DNA from: Gammaproteobacteria bacterium
Lineage (GTDB): Bacteria > Pseudomonadota > Gammaproteobacteria > Enterobacterales > Alteromonadaceae
Reading direction: 5' to 3'
DNA: 64,000 bases
NCBI GenBank assembly: GCA_018222405.1
Contig: JAAFAI010000003.1
Location: 124,001 to 188,000 of the forward strand
The notes under the pieces were generated by a model that saw only the letters and a program-made list of their open reading frames with translations, did not search any database and was not told the DNA's origin. Shown here one piece after another: positions 26,700 to 35,653 of this stretch. Position 1 is the stretch's first letter. Each line of letters starts with the position of its first letter. The position numbers and the translations under genes are program-made.

Positions 26700-27239
26700 C
26701 TAAACCCTCCTGCTGAGGCGCGGTAACATCCTTTTTAGCGTAGCATCTTTTAGTATAAAGTGATGATAAAGGGCAGCAGTGCCATGCAGCCCAACGAGCC
26801 CATAGCCGGTTTTTGCCATCAGAATATGAATCTGAGATAACTCTTCCGCCATAACGCTGTCTGGTGAGGCTATTTGTGGCAGTTGCCAGCCAAAAGCTGA
26901 AACTGATACATCCCACAAACCAATATCCACCCAACCAATTATTGGTAAGGTGATCATAAGGCCATATAGCAGTATGAAAACCGCCCTCGCCACAGACTTT
27001 TGCACGTGTCCATGATCGGGCTTTTCAATCGGCTCACTGCGCGACCACAACCACAACCTGATGACTGCCAATATAAGGATGATCAGACCTAACAGGTAAT
27101 GCGTGGATAACATCAGTGTCCGACCACTGCTACCTTTTGGGTAAAGGCTGATAAATTCCATCGATAAACAGACAATAACCAGCATTACGGCCATCAGCCA
27201 GTGCAACCAAATTACAACCGGACGATAGTGAGGTGCCAT
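26700..27239 (-). CDS. cytochrome b561 family protein
   Basis: A 179-residue four-helix di-heme cytochrome b561. The chosen start (MAPHYRPVVIWLHWLMAVML, ATG at 27239) has GGAAGACAGAAG as ribosome site; longer starts exist. Heme-binding histidines appear in each outer helix: WLHWLM (helix 1), STHYLLGLIIL (helix 2), HILMAKTGYGLVGLHGTAALYHHF (helix 4). Homologues pass electrons from quinol to periplasmic oxygen species. Monocistronic. Confidence 0.92.
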   Translation of the reverse strand: MAPHYRPVVIWLHWLMAVMLVIVCLSMEFISLYPKGSSGRTLMLSTHYLLGLIILILAVIRLWLWSRSEPIEKPDHGHVQKSVARAVFILLYGLMITLPIIGWVDIGLWDVSVSAFGWQLPQIASPDSVMAEELSQIHILMAKTGYGLVGLHGTAALYHHFILKDATLKRMLPRLSRRV

Positions 27240-27550
27240 TTTCTTCTGTCTTCCAAAGCCAATGTTGTGTAAAGCCATGCGGTTATTATGCGATGTTACG
27301 CACAGCATAAGGTGCTATTTTGCTACCGGATACCCGCATAAACTGAATTCGATTAGTGCCTGATTACTCAAATGGCCTGGCCCTGTAAGTCCTTCACACT
27401 GGCTGCAAAACTTTCCTCCAGAGACTGCTACACAAACGAATGAATTTTTAATTTTTATTTGAGATCAGTTATTTATGTGTTTGGAATGGATGTTGCTGCA
27501 GTGTCGGTCATGCAAAACTTTAAAACCAGCTTGTCACAGGAGCGTTTAAT
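27240..27550. other. intergenic region, no gene seen
   Basis: About 310 bp between the divergent cytochrome b561 and PfpI genes. I see no coding frame or RNA. The AT-rich stretch around 27435-27475 probably holds the PfpI-gene promoter. Confidence 0.45.
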
Positions 27551-28102
27551 ATGAGCAATCAATTTAATTTAAAAGGTAAAAAGATAGCGATTCTGGCAAC
27601 CAGTGGCTTTGAGCAGAGTGAATTAATTAAACCCAAAGAAATGCTTGCTGAGCAGGGCGCTGAGATAGACGTCCTTTCTATTGACGATCAGACCTCAATA
27701 ACGGGTTGGGACCAGGAACAATGGGGTGAGGAAGTAGCCGTTGATAAACAGGTTACCGCCGCTGCGCCAGGCGATTACGACGCGGTAGTGTTGCCGGGCG
27801 GTCAGATTAACCCGGATATTCTGCGTAACAATGAACAGGCCGTTTCTTTTATTAAACGCGCACACGCTGAAACCCGCGTAAGGGCAATTGGTGCAATTTG
27901 CCATGGTCCCTGGTTACTCATCGAATCAGAATTAGCCCGGGACAGCAAAGTTACGTCGTTTCCAAGTATTAAAACCGATTTACTTAACGCCGGTGCCGCC
28001 TGGGAAGACAACGAGGTTGTTCACGACGGTAAACTCGTAACCAGTAGAAACCCTGACGACATCCCCGCGTTTGTCGGCAAGATCAGTGAACTGGTAGCGT
28101 AA
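27551..28102 (+). CDS. DJ-1/PfpI family stress protein (YraA/YhbO-like)
   Basis: A 183-residue PfpI-type protein. It has KKIAILATSGFEQSEL at the start, YDAVVLPGGQINPD, and the elbow AIGAICHGPWLLIES with its conserved Cys-His pair; the end TSRNPDDIPAFVGKISEL matches general stress protein 18/YhbO types. These proteins protect against carbonyl or oxidative damage. An SDR gene follows after 25 bp and is probably cotranscribed. Confidence 0.93.
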   Translation: MSNQFNLKGKKIAILATSGFEQSELIKPKEMLAEQGAEIDVLSIDDQTSITGWDQEQWGEEVAVDKQVTAAAPGDYDAVVLPGGQINPDILRNNEQAVSFIKRAHAETRVRAIGAICHGPWLLIESELARDSKVTSFPSIKTDLLNAGAAWEDNEVVHDGKLVTSRNPDDIPAFVGKISELVA

Positions 28103-28127
28103 TCAGAATTAGCAGGCAGGAGTCATA

Positions 28128-28829
28128 ATGTCAGTAACTCAAGAATCCAAAGCAAAAGTTATCGCCATTACCGGCGCATCAAGCGGCATCGGTGAGGCAA
28201 CGGCACGGGCGTTGGTGGCAAACGGCTATCACGTTGCCTTGCTGGCCAGACGTCAGGATAAGCTTAAGGCGTTGGTTAGTGAACTAGGCCAAGACAAAGC
28301 CTATGCAGTAAAAGCGGATGTCAGCGACTTTGATACGTTAAGCAGTGCATTTGCAGACATCCATAGCAAATTTGGCAGCATAGACGGTGTCTTTGCCAAT
28401 GCCGGTACCGGCGTAAACTCTCCGGGCGTGGCAGAGGGCGACGTTAACGAGTGGTCTACTATGTTAGGGGCTAACGTTAATGGCTTGCTCTATACGGCTA
28501 AGGCCAGTCTGCCTTATCTGAAAGACAGTGAAGGGCACTTTCTGTTAACCAGTTCTGCAGCCGGTCGCATGACATTGAAGGGCTCGGTATATGGTGCTAC
28601 CAAATGGTTTGCCTACGGGTTTGGCATGAACCTGGCGGAGGAAATGCGTGAGTGGGGCGGCAAGTGCACCACCATCTGCCCGGGCATGGTTAATACACCA
28701 TTTTTTGATGAACCGAAAGACGGCAAAATTGCGCCAGAAGACATTGCTGAGGCTGCGCTTTATGCGCTGTCGAGCAGCAAAACAGCCTGTGTCAGAGAAG
28801 TATTTGTTATGCCTGCTGATAAACCATAA
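28128..28829 (+). CDS. short-chain dehydrogenase/reductase
   Basis: A 233-residue classical SDR. The Rossmann cofactor loop is ITGASSGIGEAT (TGxxxGIG), NAGTG follows near residue 88, the catalytic Ser is in LTSSAAGRM, and Tyr-Lys are in VYGATKWFAYG. The PGMVNTPFF strand closes the site. The basic residue in ARRQDK after strand 2 suggests NADP preference. Substrate unknown; the PfpI gene upstream hints at aldehyde or carbonyl metabolism. Confidence 0.92.
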   Translation: MSVTQESKAKVIAITGASSGIGEATARALVANGYHVALLARRQDKLKALVSELGQDKAYAVKADVSDFDTLSSAFADIHSKFGSIDGVFANAGTGVNSPGVAEGDVNEWSTMLGANVNGLLYTAKASLPYLKDSEGHFLLTSSAAGRMTLKGSVYGATKWFAYGFGMNLAEEMREWGGKCTTICPGMVNTPFFDEPKDGKIAPEDIAEAALYALSSSKTACVREVFVMPADKP

Positions 28830-28869
28830 CGTAAGACCGGGCTTCGGGTGACAAAGACTACCGTTATCG

Positions 28870-29049
28870 TGTAAGACATTTCCTACAAAAGTGTACGAAT
28901 AAGCGGTTTGTTTTACCCGGCCTTGCCTTACACTTTTGGTTAAGATTATGAAAAATATAGAGTATTAAATCTGTAACAGATGAGAAGAATGAGAATCAGG
29001 TGGTCTTGTGTAATCCACCGGTGGCAGGTTTTTCTCAGAAGCGTATTCT
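28870..29049 (+). promoter_or_regulatory. GacA/UvrY-type promoter region of sRNA copy 2
   Basis: TGTAAGACATTTCCTACA (28870-28887) matches TGTAAG-N6-CTTACA with one mismatch. Exactly 53 bp later lies TAAGATTATGAAAAATAT (28941-28958), identical to the box of copy 1. A -10-like TATTCT lies at 29044-29049. Spacing agrees with the other two copies to within a base. Confidence 0.78.
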
Positions 29050-29055
29050 AATCAT

Positions 29056-29500
29056 GTCGCAAGGATAAGTGACCCGTCAGGAAGACGAGCTTTCAGGATG
29101 AAAGTAGCCAGGAAGACATAAACCAGGAAGGCACCTATCAGGAAGATAGCGCGCAGGAAGCGGCAAAAGGAACACGCGTCAGGATGACGATGTCAGGAAG
29201 ATAAACGGAATCCGGTTTAATGGAATAAACCAATAGGATTTAAGGAAGAGGCTGGGATGCCAGCAGGAATGGAATAAGCCAGGACGGCAAAGGACAACTC
29301 CAGGAGCGGAGATTACTTTACAGGATGTAAAGTTTAAACGGAAAAATGGAAAGGGAAACACCACGGACAAGGTGGGCTGCTGCAAAGCAGATAAGAAGGA
29401 TTTGCGTGCGGAGTTTCAGGTAACCCCCGAAATTGCACTAGCGCAGAGAAGGAGTTCTAAATTCCAGAAGAAAACGGTGGCTCAGGCCACCGTTTTTTTT
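29056..29500 (+). ncRNA. CsrB/RsmZ-like CsrA-sequestering sRNA, copy 2
   Basis: About 445 nt, with roughly 29 GGA triplets by eye, most as CAGGAAG or CAGGATG. Many sit in small hairpin loops, for example CTTTCAGGATGAAAG, CTATCAGGAAGATAG, GCGCAGGAAGCGG and TTTACAGGATGTAAA. This is the CsrB/RsmZ pattern of multiple CsrA-binding loops. It is close in sequence to copy 3, with which it brackets the broken sulfatase gene, and more distantly to copy 1. The start is inferred; the end is the terminator at 29471-29500. Confidence 0.88.
29471..29500 (+). terminator. terminator of sRNA copy 2
   Basis: AAACGGTGGC and GCCACCGTTT form a 10-bp stem around TCAG, followed by eight T residues. Confidence 0.93.
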
Positions 29501-29533
29501 CCAATCAGTTATTCCGCAAACATCACAATTTCA

Positions 29534-31753
29534 TTATTTCTCGCTTAAGAGCCGGCCAGGAAGTGCCATTTGGCTGATACCTATTCGGCGACCCCAGACT
29601 ATCATCAGTAATACGATCAACTGCCAGAATCCTACAGTACCGCCTCCCGATGAGTTACTAGTGGTGTTATCAACAACAGCGGCAGGTGCACTTACGCTAA
29701 AAGTAAAATCAGTTGACTGTTGCGACGTGCCATCTGAAACAGTAAACGTTAACGTTACAGAGTCACCCGTAAAATCTGCCGGGATCATAACGTCATAAGA
29801 GCCTTGAAGTGGCGGCGGTGTTAATTCAGATTCAGGTAAAGTACTCGAACTGACCGCTAACGTTAATGGCTCCCGGTTTTTATCTGCTGTTGTAATGTTT
29901 AACTCAATAGACTTCCCTTTCTCGACCGAAGGCGTGTCAGAGGTCACATTAACCGTTGGCGCTGATGCGACAGGTTCAATAAAAACAGCCACATGCTTCA
30001 CTGAAGTATTTACTGAATCATTAGCAACAAAGCCTAATGTGATAATTGTCTCGGTATAAACTGTTGGGCCGGTAATGAGCAGAGTGCCGGGTTCTGTTTG
30101 TTGAAGCTCAACTTGCGGTCCGGTTACCTGCCTGTAATTAATGGAAGCATTGTTGCTATCATCCTCTACATAAAAGCGGATTGAGGTTTGCTGACCTTCT
30201 GAAATTCGCTGCTCAGATGCATAGGCTGTAATTTGAGGCGGGGCGTTGTTCGCATCAACAACAGGGAGACGCCAGTGTTCTGCGGGATTGCTGATAGAAG
30301 AATAATCAAAGGTACCAGGCCGGTAATTAGGGTTTGCTATTGGAACTACTGCATTGGCTTCATCTAAATGTTGTTGTATCAACAGATCTAATTCATGAAC
30401 TTTAGTGGGATATTCAGCCGCCAGGTTGGTGGTTTCCCCAACATCATTTTTAAGATCATATAAATAATATAAGTGCCTCTCGGATTGGCCATATTCGAAA
30501 CTTCGAATTAGCTTCCAGCCGTCATATTGCACGGTGACCGACGGTGGCAGCCAGTCAGGCACTACTGCATTAACCGGGAAAAAGTTAATTAATGGGCGCG
30601 GATCAGGCGAATTACCTGTAAAGGTATTACTAATGTCCTGACCGTCTATGGTTGACTGTGAAGGGAGCGGGATACCCAGTCCCTCAAGCAGTGTAGGCAT
30701 GAAGTCTACCGATTGAATAGGCACTGACGATATTGAATTAGGTGTCGTTTTTCCTGGCCAGCTGATAATGGTAGGGACACGAATTCCGCCATCAAAGTCA
30801 GTTGCTTTGCCACCGCGTAATGGAAAATTATTGGTGGCGCGAATATTACCGAGCACACTGTACATATTCCCGCCATTATCAGAGCTGAAAATAATAATGG
30901 TGTCTTCAGTTAAATTTAATTCTTCCAGCTTATCCAGCAATGTGCCTATCGCGTTATCAAAATGCTTGACCATAGCAGCGTAAACGACACTGCGTTGAAT
31001 ATTATAGGGTGAGCGTTTGTCTACAAAATGCGCCACCAGATCGGGATCGGCATTGAAGGGTGAATGAACGGAGAAGGCCCAGAAATTCAGGTAAAAAGGA
31101 CCATCCTGGCTTACTTCAGCCATCCAGTTACCCGCTTCTGTGGCTAAACGCTCATCGATATGCTCGCCGCGGGTCTGAGGTTGTAGATTTGGTGCAAAAT
31201 CCCATGGTGCTAAAAAACCGCCTGTCGGGCCTGCACCATCAAAATGTGGAATATCAATATCAAAACCATGCTCAAGCGGGCTGTATGGACTTGCTCACAA
31301 ATGCCATTTACCGAAATGTGCAGTCTGATACCCATGTTGTTTTAATACAGATGAAAGGGTAGGAATGGACGTATCCAGACGGGTAACCGTGTGCGGCGCA
31401 ATTGACATTCTATTGCTGGGAGCCGAATTTGGCAGATCTGCAACCAACCTTACATTATCCAAATGATGCAATGGCTGGATTGAGCCGTGTCTGGCGGGTG
31501 TCTGTCCGGTTAAAATTGATGCCCTGTTTGGTGAACAAAGTGGGTTGTTTGTATAGGAATGAGTATAAAGCATCCCCTGTTCGGCTAGTCTTTCCAGGTT
31601 AGGGGTTTCTAAAAACTGGTCGTTGCCAAACAATGTTGTGTCATTCCACCCCAGATCATCAGCAAGGATCACAATCACATTTTTAGGCTCTGCGTGAGCC
31701 AGATGAGTAACAATAAGGGCGAGAAAGATAACGCCGTGCTTCCATTTTGACAT
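29534..31753 (-). pseudogene. secreted type-I sulfatase with in-frame TGA
   Basis: One minus-strand frame of 740 codons encodes a sulfatase, interrupted by TGA at 31295-31297 (codon 153). The first part has a signal peptide (MSKWKHGVIFLALIVTHLAHA), metal ligands in ILADDLGWND, and the formylglycine motif CSPNR (Cys73). It ends HFGKWHL; the family continues with Gly, so GGA to TGA is the simplest cause. After the stop the same phase reads ASPYSPLEHGFD, and from 31123 includes SSDNGG and FDGGIRVPTIISWPG. The C-terminus has an Ig-like region and SSGGGTVGFWQ, then a hydrophobic segment and WGRR, a GlyGly-CTERM-like sorting tail. Active enzyme needs both parts, so the allele is probably inactive unless the stop is read through or is a base error. 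Confidence 0.85.
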
Positions 31754-32082
31754 TTACGTTTCTAAATTTAAAACTATATTGATTTCAGCCGTATCCGTAT
31801 ATAGTTGCAAGGTTATTAGTAAAGCTCTCAGTTATGATCATTTTTGCGGGGTGGCCTGCGCCGATGTGGCCTAAAGAAGAATGCTCTATGTTAATGAATG
31901 TGATAGCAGTGATTTACTGTCATAGTAATTCATGGATGCAGTGTTGGGCACATCGATCAGGTGGAGAATAAAGCAGTAGTAAGCGCTATGACGCTCGTAT
32001 CAATTTGAACCTGCTTCGAGTCTCCTCACGAAGCAAAATTCCCACAACTATTTGAGGCCAAATAGCTTCTGGCCGGCATCTT
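31754..32082. other. intergenic region, no gene seen
   Basis: About 330 bp upstream of the sulfatase start and before the promoter of sRNA copy 3. No coding frame or known RNA is evident; it should contain the minus-strand sulfatase promoter. Confidence 0.45.
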
Positions 32083-32262
32083 TGTAAGACATTTCCTACA
32101 CAAGTGTACGAATAGACGGTTTGTTTCGCCTGCCCACGCCTTACACTTTTGGCTAAGTGTATGAAAAATATAAGCTATCATACTTCCTACACATTGAGCC
32201 GCGACGATTACGCCAACTTTATGTGATTCAACGGTGGCAGGTTTTTCTCAGAGGCGTACTCT
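32083..32262 (+). promoter_or_regulatory. GacA/UvrY-type promoter region of sRNA copy 3
   Basis: TGTAAGACATTTCCTACA (32083-32100) is identical to the site of copy 2. TAAGTGTATGAAAAATAT (32154-32171) follows after exactly 53 bp and differs from the other two copies at two positions. A -10-like TACTCT lies at 32257-32262. Confidence 0.78.
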
Positions 32263-32268
32263 GTACAT

Positions 32269-32681
32269 GTCGCAAGGAGATGTGACCCGTCAGGAAGACA
32301 ACAGCTAGGAAGGTATTAATCAGGAAGATTACGCTAGGAAAGGCAACAGGATTTTCGTCAGGATGACGATGTCAGGAAGACAAACGGAATCCGGTTTAAA
32401 GGAATAAACCATCAGGATTTAAGGAAGAGGCTGGGATGCCATCAGGAATGGAATAAGTCAGGACGGCTTAGGACAACTCCAGGAAGGGAGAATACTTTAC
32501 AGGATGTAAAGATTTTTACGGAAAATGGAAAGGGATACGCCTAAGGACAGGTGGTCTGCTGTGAAGCAGAGTAAGAAGGAATTGCGTGCGGGATTATAAG
32601 CCATGCTTAAAATTGCACTAACGCTGAGAGGGAGTCTCAAAATTCCAGAGAAAACGGTGGCTAAAGCCACCGTTTTTTTTT
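32269..32681 (+). ncRNA. CsrB/RsmZ-like CsrA-sequestering sRNA, copy 3
   Basis: About 413 nt with roughly 27 GGA triplets by eye, largely as CAGGAAG, TAGGAAG and CAGGATG in hairpin loops such as CGTCAGGATGACG and TTTACAGGATGTAAA. It is similar to copy 2 along nearly its whole length but is about 30 nt shorter, chiefly in the 5' third where copy 2 has extra loop units. Same CsrA-titrating role predicted. It ends 10 bp before the stop codon of the convergent DUF3301 gene. Confidence 0.88.
32651..32681 (+). terminator. terminator of sRNA copy 3
   Basis: AAACGGTGGC and GCCACCGTTT pair around TAAA, then nine T residues. Same stem as copy 2 with a changed loop. Confidence 0.93.
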
Positions 32682-32690
32682 GCGTCACGT

Positions 32691-33002
32691 TTAGTGCATG
32701 TTGATGCGATGCGGTGGCGTTTCAGTTTTGACCACCGTTAGTCCATTGAGCAGCAAGGTGCCCTGGTAACAGTCATCGCCGGTGGATGAAAACTCAAATA
32801 AAAACTCGCTGCGCCAATCGAGCTTGCCCCGGTATAACATCGGGCGAGTAGTTTTTCTGGCTACACTGACTAACTGCAAACGCTGCTGTTCGCAGTAGCG
32901 TTGCAGGTATTGGTTTGCGCACTCAGAAATGGTTCGGATACGCCAGAAAAACGCTGCGCCGGCGCACAGTAATACCAATAGCAATACATCAAATAAATTC
33001 AC
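32691..33002 (-). CDS. DUF3301 family protein
   Basis: A 103-residue protein of the DUF3301 family: an N-terminal membrane segment (FDVLLLVLLCAGAAFFW), then ANQYLQRYCEQQRLQLVSVA, and a beta-rich part with WRSEFLFEFSSTGDDCYQGTLLLNGL. Function unknown. In Alteromonadales and Vibrionales it is regularly found beside DUF3549, yqcC and truC, as here. It follows the DUF3549 gene by 6 bp. Confidence 0.88.
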   Translation of the reverse strand: MNLFDVLLLVLLCAGAAFFWRIRTISECANQYLQRYCEQQRLQLVSVARKTTRPMLYRGKLDWRSEFLFEFSSTGDDCYQGTLLLNGLTVVKTETPPHRINMH

Positions 33003-33008
33003 CGGGTC

Positions 33009-34055
33009 TTATCCTGCTTTGTTGAAAAGGGTATTTAGCGGCGCCTGCATTAGTGGATTATTCTGATGTGCCCGGGCCAGGGTTAGCATGGTTCTGCGCA
33101 GCGTTGGAATTTGCACCAAATCGCTAAACAGGCCTATAAACAACTCATGTTTATAGGCGCCGTCGGCATCCGCTTTAGCCGCTGCTTCCAGAAACCGCTG
33201 CGCCGTTAAGGTATCTAACTGCGCATCATGTCGCCCGGCTATTACGCTCAGCAAATGCATATCAGGCTGCAATGTTTTATCTAACAGATCATTCACCGCC
33301 TGGTTGATTTGAGGATGATACTCTGGCGTGCTTAATGCTCTGAGCAGGCCCAGCATGATGTGCTTTTGCGCCTCATCCTCGGCAGCCACAATAAGCTGCT
33401 CAATAAAAAAGGTTTGCAGGTTTTCCGGCAGCGAAACGCTTTCCAGACTGCTGAACAACGTTTCTAAAAACGGCTCACTGAAGTGGCCGAAGTTTTCGAT
33501 AATGTAAGTAGCCTGTTTCTCATCGATTGCTACTGCAAGATCGGCAATGGCCTGAACCGGTAATTGTTGCCAGTCGATAATGGCTGGTGCCTGAAGATAT
33601 TGCAGAGCTTGTTCCAGTGCCTCGCTTTTCTTGTCGTTCAGCGCCTGACGGGCAATGGCCGAAAACTGCGCCATTAGCTGCTGACTGGGTACAAAAGTAT
33701 AGGGGTTATCCGGCAATTCATCACTGCCTTGCTCACCGGCAATCTGGTTGCCCAGCGCATCAACAATGATTTGTAAAAAGTGGTTTCGCGAAGCCTGAAT
33801 CAATAAACCCTGTTCATCCAGCGGAAACTTAACAAACCAGATATAACGCTGGGCCTGAGGATTGGTTTGCCAGAACACTACTGCATACCAGGCGTGTTGC
33901 TGACGAGGGCGGGGAGGGCATATCTTGCCGTTTTCGATATCTAAAAATGTTTGTGAGGCAACAGGATAAACTCCACGACCTAAATCAAAAATGCGATAAT
34001 CCGTGCCCGCATGTAATAAAAACTCGCTCAGCGAGTGAATACTTTTTGAATTCAT
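33009..34055 (-). CDS. DUF3549 family protein
   Basis: A 348-residue soluble protein of the DUF3549 family. The start chosen at 34055 gives MNSKSIHSLSEFLLHAGTDY with RIFDLGRGVYPV after it, the expected N-terminus; a frame open to 34124 is not supported. The middle region reads AWYAVVFWQTNPQAQRYIWFVKFPLDEQG; the rest is helical and repeat-like. Function unknown. Divergent from yqcC with a 60-bp gap. Confidence 0.88.
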   Translation of the reverse strand: MNSKSIHSLSEFLLHAGTDYRIFDLGRGVYPVASQTFLDIENGKICPPRPRQQHAWYAVVFWQTNPQAQRYIWFVKFPLDEQGLLIQASRNHFLQIIVDALGNQIAGEQGSDELPDNPYTFVPSQQLMAQFSAIARQALNDKKSEALEQALQYLQAPAIIDWQQLPVQAIADLAVAIDEKQATYIIENFGHFSEPFLETLFSSLESVSLPENLQTFFIEQLIVAAEDEAQKHIMLGLLRALSTPEYHPQINQAVNDLLDKTLQPDMHLLSVIAGRHDAQLDTLTAQRFLEAAAKADADGAYKHELFIGLFSDLVQIPTLRRTMLTLARAHQNNPLMQAPLNTLFNKAG

Positions 34056-34115
34056 GCTGATTTTTACTATGACAAAATTTGCCGATAGTGTAACAGGCAT
34101 TGGAGTAAGCGCGTA

Positions 34116-34445
34116 ATGATTCATGATCCCAAATCCATTGAGCAGGGCTCAGGTTTGTTGTTTGAGCTGGAAGAAATATTAAAAGCTGCGGGTTTGTGGT
34201 CGGCGGATACGCCTTCACAAAAAGCGCTGTCCAGCAAGCAGCCCTTCGCCTGTGACACCCTTGCTTTTGAGCAGTGGCTACAGTTTATCTTTATTCCGCG
34301 TTTACAGGCTTTGCTGAAAACTAAAACCTTACCCCCACCCATGCAAATTCAGCCTATGGCCGAAGTCACCTGGCAGGGTAATCACCTGTCTGTGCAACGG
34401 GTTCTGGCACGATTCGACAGCTGGAGTCAGTCTCACCATGGGTAG
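34116..34445 (+). CDS. yqcC: YqcC family protein
   Basis: A 109-residue YqcC (DUF446) protein with LLFELEEILKAAGLWSADTP, PFACDTLAFEQWLQFIFIPRLQALL and a proline-rich tail motif. Function unknown. It is upstream of truC and overlaps it by 8 bp, the same gene neighbourhood as in E. coli. ATG at 34116 has TTGGAGTAAG before it. Confidence 0.9.
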   Translation: MIHDPKSIEQGSGLLFELEEILKAAGLWSADTPSQKALSSKQPFACDTLAFEQWLQFIFIPRLQALLKTKTLPPPMQIQPMAEVTWQGNHLSVQRVLARFDSWSQSHHG

Positions 34446-35178
34446 CAACGAATTAGACGTGGTGTATCAGGATGAGCACATTGTGGCTATTTATAAACCG
34501 GCCGGATTGCTCGTGCATCGTAGTCCGATTGATAAACACGAAACCCGCTTCGCGGTTCAGTTGCTGCGTGACCAGCTTGGTCGGCACGTGTATCCGCTGC
34601 ACAGACTGGACCGGCCAACCGCTGGCTTACTGTTATTTGCGCTGGATAGCGAAACAGCTTCGGCAATGAATGCGCAAATGATGAGCAATGGCATGCAGAA
34701 GTCTTATCGGGCGCTGGTCAGGGGCTATGTAAAGGCAGCCGGAATGATCGACTATGCGCTTAAATATCGCTGGGATAAATATGCCGATGCTGACCGCACT
34801 AAACAGGTTGCGCCGCAAACCGCCCATTCAGATTACCAGCCACTAGCTCATTACGAACTGCCGTTTGCGGTCGGCCGCTATGCCACGGCGCGCTATTCCT
34901 GGCTGGGCTTAACACCGCATACCGGGCGTAAGCATCAGTTAAGGCGGCACATGTTGCATTTGCGTCATCCTATCGTGGGCGATACCACCCATGGCGATGG
35001 TAAACACAATGGCTTTTTACGCGACCAGTTTGGTTGCCACCGGCTGATGCTGGTGTGCGTATCGATGGGCTTTTACCACCCGGTTAGCGATGAATGGCTG
35101 ACTATTCAGACGCAAGTCGATAGCGAAATTGAGCAGTTATTGGTAAGCTGGCAGCCGTTTTTAACCTGGAGTCAATAA
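34438..35178 (+). CDS. truC: tRNA pseudouridine synthase C
   Basis: A 246-residue RluA-family synthase that makes pseudouridine 65 in tRNA. The catalytic Asp is in PLHRLDRPTAGLLLFA, preceded by IVAIYKPAGLLVHRSPID. The closing motifs TPHTGRKHQLRRHMLHLRHPIVGDTTHGDGKHN are characteristic of TruC. It overlaps yqcC and is followed by yqcA after 15 bp. Confidence 0.95.
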   Translation: MGSNELDVVYQDEHIVAIYKPAGLLVHRSPIDKHETRFAVQLLRDQLGRHVYPLHRLDRPTAGLLLFALDSETASAMNAQMMSNGMQKSYRALVRGYVKAAGMIDYALKYRWDKYADADRTKQVAPQTAHSDYQPLAHYELPFAVGRYATARYSWLGLTPHTGRKHQLRRHMLHLRHPIVGDTTHGDGKHNGFLRDQFGCHRLMLVCVSMGFYHPVSDEWLTIQTQVDSEIEQLLVSWQPFLTWSQ

Positions 35179-35193
35179 GAGTAAGGTAGGTCC

Positions 35194-35643
35194 ATGGCAA
35201 CTCTGAATATCATCGTCGGTTCGGTTTACGGTAATGCAGAAAACGTAGCAGAAGAAGTGCAGTCTTATTGTGAAGATCAAGGCATTGATGCGGAAGTCTT
35301 TAAAGATCCGGATGTCAGTGATTTCACCGATCCGCAGGCCTTGTTAGTGATCACATCAACTACCGGCGCAGGTGACTTACCGCCTAATCTGGAGTTTCCC
35401 ATTGATGAGCTACGTACCCAGTTTCCACTGCTAGAACAAAAGCCCTTTGCGGTAGCTGCCTTAGGTGATAGCAGCTACGGTGATTCCTACTGTGGCGGTG
35501 GCAGAATTTGCCAGGAACTGTTAACTGAATTACAGGGCTTCCCGGTTGCAGACATGCTGGAAGTGGATGCCATGGAAACACTGGAACCCGAGCAGGACGT
35601 ACTTAACTGGTTCAAAGGCATTCAGGATAAACTGATCGCTTAA
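35194..35643 (+). CDS. yqcA: flavodoxin YqcA
   Basis: A 149-residue short-chain flavodoxin. The FMN phosphate loop is GSVYGNAENVAEEV, the second loop TSTTGAGDLPPNL, and the third AALGDSSYGDSYCGGG. Position after truC marks it as YqcA rather than MioC. A strong terminator follows. Confidence 0.92.
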   Translation: MATLNIIVGSVYGNAENVAEEVQSYCEDQGIDAEVFKDPDVSDFTDPQALLVITSTTGAGDLPPNLEFPIDELRTQFPLLEQKPFAVAALGDSSYGDSYCGGGRICQELLTELQGFPVADMLEVDAMETLEPEQDVLNWFKGIQDKLIA

Positions 35644-35653
35644 ACTTTTCTGG

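Noticed and set aside
29179-29385. Reading frames on the minus strand inside the sRNA loci (also 32497-32688)
   Set aside because: They lie antisense to the GGA-rich RNA, lack ribosome sites and any protein-like pattern.
29056-29500. CRISPR-like array of repeated CAGGAAG units
   Set aside because: The repeats are only 5-7 nt, irregularly spaced and sit in hairpin loops; there are no constant spacers or cas genes. A CsrB-type RNA explains them.
31295-31297. TGA in the sulfatase as a selenocysteine codon
   Set aside because: The family has a glycine at this place, not a redox or metal-binding Cys, and no SECIS-like hairpin is evident directly after it.
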